From NCBI GenBank assembly GCA_050084515.1, contig CM114273.1, positions 25,482,001 through 25,546,000 on the forward strand: a stretch of DNA of 64,000 nt, written 5' to 3'. Position numbers and translations under genes: made by a program. This DNA is from Blasia pusilla (taxonomy: Eukaryota; Marchantiophyta; Marchantiopsida; Blasiales). Below, one piece after another: positions 60,853 through 64,000 of this stretch. Each line of letters opens with the position of its first letter. Position 1 is the stretch's first letter. The notes under the pieces are model-generated. The model was not told where the DNA came from. It did no database searches and worked only from the letters and a program-made list of their open reading frames with translations.

Positions 60853-61984
60853 TTTACCCTTGGGACTTGTTGCTTGCATCAATCGGCTTGGAAGGCTAAA
60901 ATGACGACTCATGACTAACTCCATATCTTGACCTTGAAGATAGGACGACCACGCCTAATTAACTATGCATCATAATGTGTAGTCAAAGTTTGCATTTGGA
61001 GTGTGCTCACTTGGACCCATCACCCATGCGTCTAAGCATCTTATGCACTAACTTTGGACCTTGGCTTGCAAGATTAAGGGGGTCAATGACACCCAAGGCG
61101 TCACCTTTGGCGTATCCTAGCCCGCACTATGCTTCATGCTCTTGAATGGTGGATCATGTCAACTAATGGTCAAATGCAGTCACACGAAAGGTGGCAACTT
61201 TGGTTCAATCTGACCCACTTTGTTCCGTGTTATAGGAAGCCCATCATTGGCGGCATGGGCTACCAAAGTGTTGAACCACTCGGTCTGTACAAGTAGTAAC
61301 TACTCAATCCATACACGTACTCTTGTTTAGGGGTCCCATTTCAAAGAAAAAACGTGGTGCTCCTGCAATTTTGTCCCACACCTCCTTGCCCATTTTGGAC
61401 CAACACTTTTACGTCACCTCGTCAAGCAACCAATTTTGCACTTTTCATGCCTCCCCCATGAAAATATGGTCAAAACGAATGGCATCTTCCTTTACTGCAT
61501 GAACGTACTCCACCTCTCTACATTCCCACGTCCATCTTTGTCTCAAGCTTCTCTCTTTCCTTTTTTCTCATAAATAAGTAAATAAATAAAGTAGTTTTTC
61601 TCAAAGAACTTACTCTACTTTTCTCGTTACTATTAATTATGCTTTGGGAGCCTTAGGAGGTGATTCTTTTCTTTTCTTTTTAATTTATTTTCATATTATG
61701 AATAACTTTCCTTATTATATAGTAAGAATAACTTTCCTTACAATTATATTCATGCTTCCTCAATTTTCCATCACTTATATACTTGCCTTCATTTTAGGAT
61801 CTATGTTGCTTAAATGCAAGCTGTTTCACGCCTTTTAATTTTTCTATAGAGGCCTCTCTCTTGATAACTTGAACTTCTGTTTCTTAGGATTCTAGATCAA
61901 CCGTTTCCCTTTCAATCTGATTCTCCTCTACCCAATATCCATATTACTTTCATGAAAAGCACTTTATAATGGAGAGCCCATGGG

Positions 61985-63060
61985 AGTCGCAACGAGATCA
62001 ATGGAGGCTTGAGGGGTCTACACCTACTACAATCCAATTGCAGAAGAATGGAACTCTGGCATATTCCACAGAAACTCCATCTCTTCAAAGCTCTGGTGAT
62101 CCCATCCACACTCTATGCATCTGAAGTGTGGGGCCCCAGCTCCAAGGCTTGGCCCCAAGGCCTTGAGGCCCTCCAGAAACTCTTCATGCGTTAGAGTCTG
62201 GGCATTAGAAAAACCACTCCCCACGACATTCTATTGGCTGAGTTTGGGGAGGTACCAATGGAGATCCATGCTGTTAAAAATCTGATCACATTTCTCCAAC
62301 ACCTTGAGGATATCTGCGAGAACGATCCCAATCGTCTATCCGCCAGGGCCTACGTGGTTTCAAAAAGTAGTGCCACCCTTGGGACTAAAAATTGGTACTA
62401 TGACTACACGGAGTGGCTCATGAAATGGGGAATATCCATCGGTGACCTGCCTACGGCCACCCACCAGGACCTTGCTGAATAATTACACAACAATTACATT
62501 GCCATCAACTGGGGCCGACACCAGCGTCTTTGGGAAAGAAAGGGGAATTCCTCTCACAAAAATGGTGAAAGAATGAGACGCTACCACACCCTCATGAACA
62601 ATTGCAGATCCATGCAACAAGCCTCCTACATCTGTGCCCCCATTCCCACTAAGTTACGTCATACATTAGCGAGATTCAGAAGTGGCTCTACTGACCTGGA
62701 GATTGAGAAAGGAAAATTCTTACAGAAGAAAAGGGAGGACAGATTATGTAGATTTTGCAACTCGGGGCTTGTTGATGATGAACATCACTACCTCTTTGAC
62801 TACACCTTTCACGATCACATTAGGCTTGACTTCCCGGATCTCTTTGTTCACCGAGCTCCCAGGGTCCTCCCGTTCATGACTAGGCAGAATCAGACTCAGA
62901 TTGCTAAATTCTTGCATAGTTGTGTGAAGACCAGGGACATTCACTTGGCTCTGAGGACCCCTTGGGCCCTCGTTGGTGCTTGCTCTCTCTCCAAATTTGT
63001 TGTTAAGTCTCAATACTAAGTCCCATGGTCCTGTGGGGTCCCCGTGGACAGTAAATCTAT
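61985..63060 (+). mobile_element. LINE (non-LTR retrotransposon) 3' fragment: C-terminal domain after reverse transcriptase
   Basis: One frame from 62009 to 63019 is interrupted only by TAG 62192 and TAA 62480. It begins with the end of the LINE thumb region (LFKALVIPSTLYASEVWG), continues with HDILLAEFGEVPMEIHA, and ends with a cysteine-containing C-terminal block: LRHTLARFRSGSTDLEIEKG, RLCRFCNSGLVDDEHHYLFD (C-x2-C...H), as found at the C-termini of plant LINE ORF2 proteins. The catalytic reverse transcriptase is missing, as expected for a 5'-truncated insertion. No clear poly(A) tail or target duplication is visible. It may be the same family as the fragment at 1-1330, but the two do not overlap in content. 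Confidence 0.82.
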
Positions 63061-64000
63061 TCATTCATTATCTCTTTGCACACGACTGGATTTCTTCGAT
63101 GGATGGAGAATAGGATGGCGTACATGAAAAAAATTTTAAATGACATGAAAATATTGAGAAATGTGTTGTTGGAGGATACGACCAAGAACTTCAAGATCAT
63201 ACCAATCCAAAAGGATAGTCCTTGATAGTCATTGATGTGGAAAGGAAAGGAAAAGGAAATAGTGGTTAGCTCCCCAAATTCTAGAAAGGTAATGAAGTCC
63301 TACTCAAACCCAAACCCCGACAATTTGATATTTAAGGTTCTTGACCTTGCCGAGGCGCACACAAATAAAAAGATAGATATATGCTTTTTTATTTCATTAC
63401 TTGGAATTGTGTGCATACTCCTTGAAGAAAAAAAATTCTTCCAACCAAGGAAATTATTTATACTGCGGAAATGGAAAGGGAAATTTAAATTCTGAATCGT
63501 GCAAAAGTAGGGAATTCAAAAGCAAAAAAAAAAAAAAAAAATTTTTTTAAAAAAAAACATGGAACATTCATACAATCTTCCGCATCTCTTGAGACTCTTT
63601 TTTCACAAAAAAAAATCTTTCTTCTAAAATTCCCAGTCCTCTACAATCGTGCATGTCCACACCCCTCCCAACCACAATCTTAGTCCTCAATTGTCCACCT
63701 TTCTTTAAAAAAAAAAACTAGATATTTAGCGGATACCACTAATGTAAAATATTAATATTTTTCACTCAACCTATGTCTTTCATATAAATAAAATATAGAA
63801 AGAAGTACCAAGTCGATTTAATAATTAATGACCACGTGAAACTCGCTTCCTCCTATAAGGATCTAGAGGAAACCCAAAGGTTCCCTCAGGAAGGACTTTA
63901 AAGTGGGTTGACCATATTAAAAGCGAGTGGGAGTCTTTGAAAGTTTATGGTGTGTTGAAAGAACTCTATTCGTTTCGTATTAATGTAGTTTGGCATGGTC
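63061..64000. other. AT-rich intergenic DNA
   Basis: Nothing was recognised. A 19-base A run followed by T and A runs lies at about 63523-63558; its position is too far (about 500 bp) from the LINE ORF to be a certain LINE tail. The window ends in sequence with no identifiable feature. Confidence 0.4.

Larger units (their letters stand above)
57081..61984. other. AT-rich intergenic DNA
   Basis: No protein domain was recognised. It holds the hairpin at 58624-58665, the GC-rich island at 59205-59560, and a (CTT)n(CTC)n microsatellite at 60821-60852. Near its left edge GGGGAAATCTA occurs twice (about 57088 and 57113). Confidence 0.4.

Overview
The window looks like nuclear DNA of a land plant, most likely a bryophyte-grade plant, although the exact lineage cannot be fixed from sequence alone. 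The basis is a plant-type peroxin gene (PEX3), a PL4 rhamnogalacturonan lyase gene with a secretory signal, typical plant spliceosomal introns, and Ty1/copia, Ty3/gypsy and LINE retroelements lying in AT-rich intergenic DNA between GC-richer islands. I see no rRNA, tRNA, CRISPR array or bacterial-type operon.

Layout. 1-1330 is the 5' half of a LINE (endonuclease end plus start of reverse transcriptase, minus strand). 2020-3968 holds the last four recognisable exons of PEX3 (plus). 3969-11582 has no recognisable gene. 11583-17494 is a nested structure: an LTR of a gypsy-type element (TGTCAC...GCACGACA) split by a complete but decayed Ty1/copia element (12019-17282, minus) with 297-bp LTRs and a perfect GGAGA target duplication. 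17495-35935 is gene-poor: a GC-rich stretch of about 12 kb (20.5-32.7 kb) with many short overlapping frames but no family I recognise, and a 47-bp minisatellite at its right edge.

35936-41664 is the most interesting object: a 5'-truncated, decayed Ty3/gypsy retrotransposon whose pol region encodes, in order, the end of an aspartic protease, a cytosine-C5 DNA methyltransferase with its PC and ENV motifs intact, reverse transcriptase, RNase H, integrase, and a C-terminal PHD finger, followed by an LTR with a head-to-tail partial LTR copy in front of it. DNA methyltransferase capture by retrotransposons has been reported from dinoflagellates and charophyte algae, so a copy in what looks like a land-plant genome, with a chromatin-reader module as well, deserves follow-up. 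Its stop codons are mostly explicable as C-to-T changes at CAG (CHG) sites.

41665-49214 is AT-rich intergenic DNA with one unexplained long minus-strand ORF (42361-42942), leading into the GC-richer promoter and 5' UTR of the rhamnogalacturonan lyase gene (49215-51739, two exons, 687 aa). 51740-61984 is intergenic with microsatellites, hairpins and a GC-rich, possibly SINE-like island. 61985-63060 is the 3' end of a LINE (plus). The two host genes have unrelated functions (peroxisome biogenesis and pectin degradation); the retroelements explain most of the remaining recognisable coding sequence.
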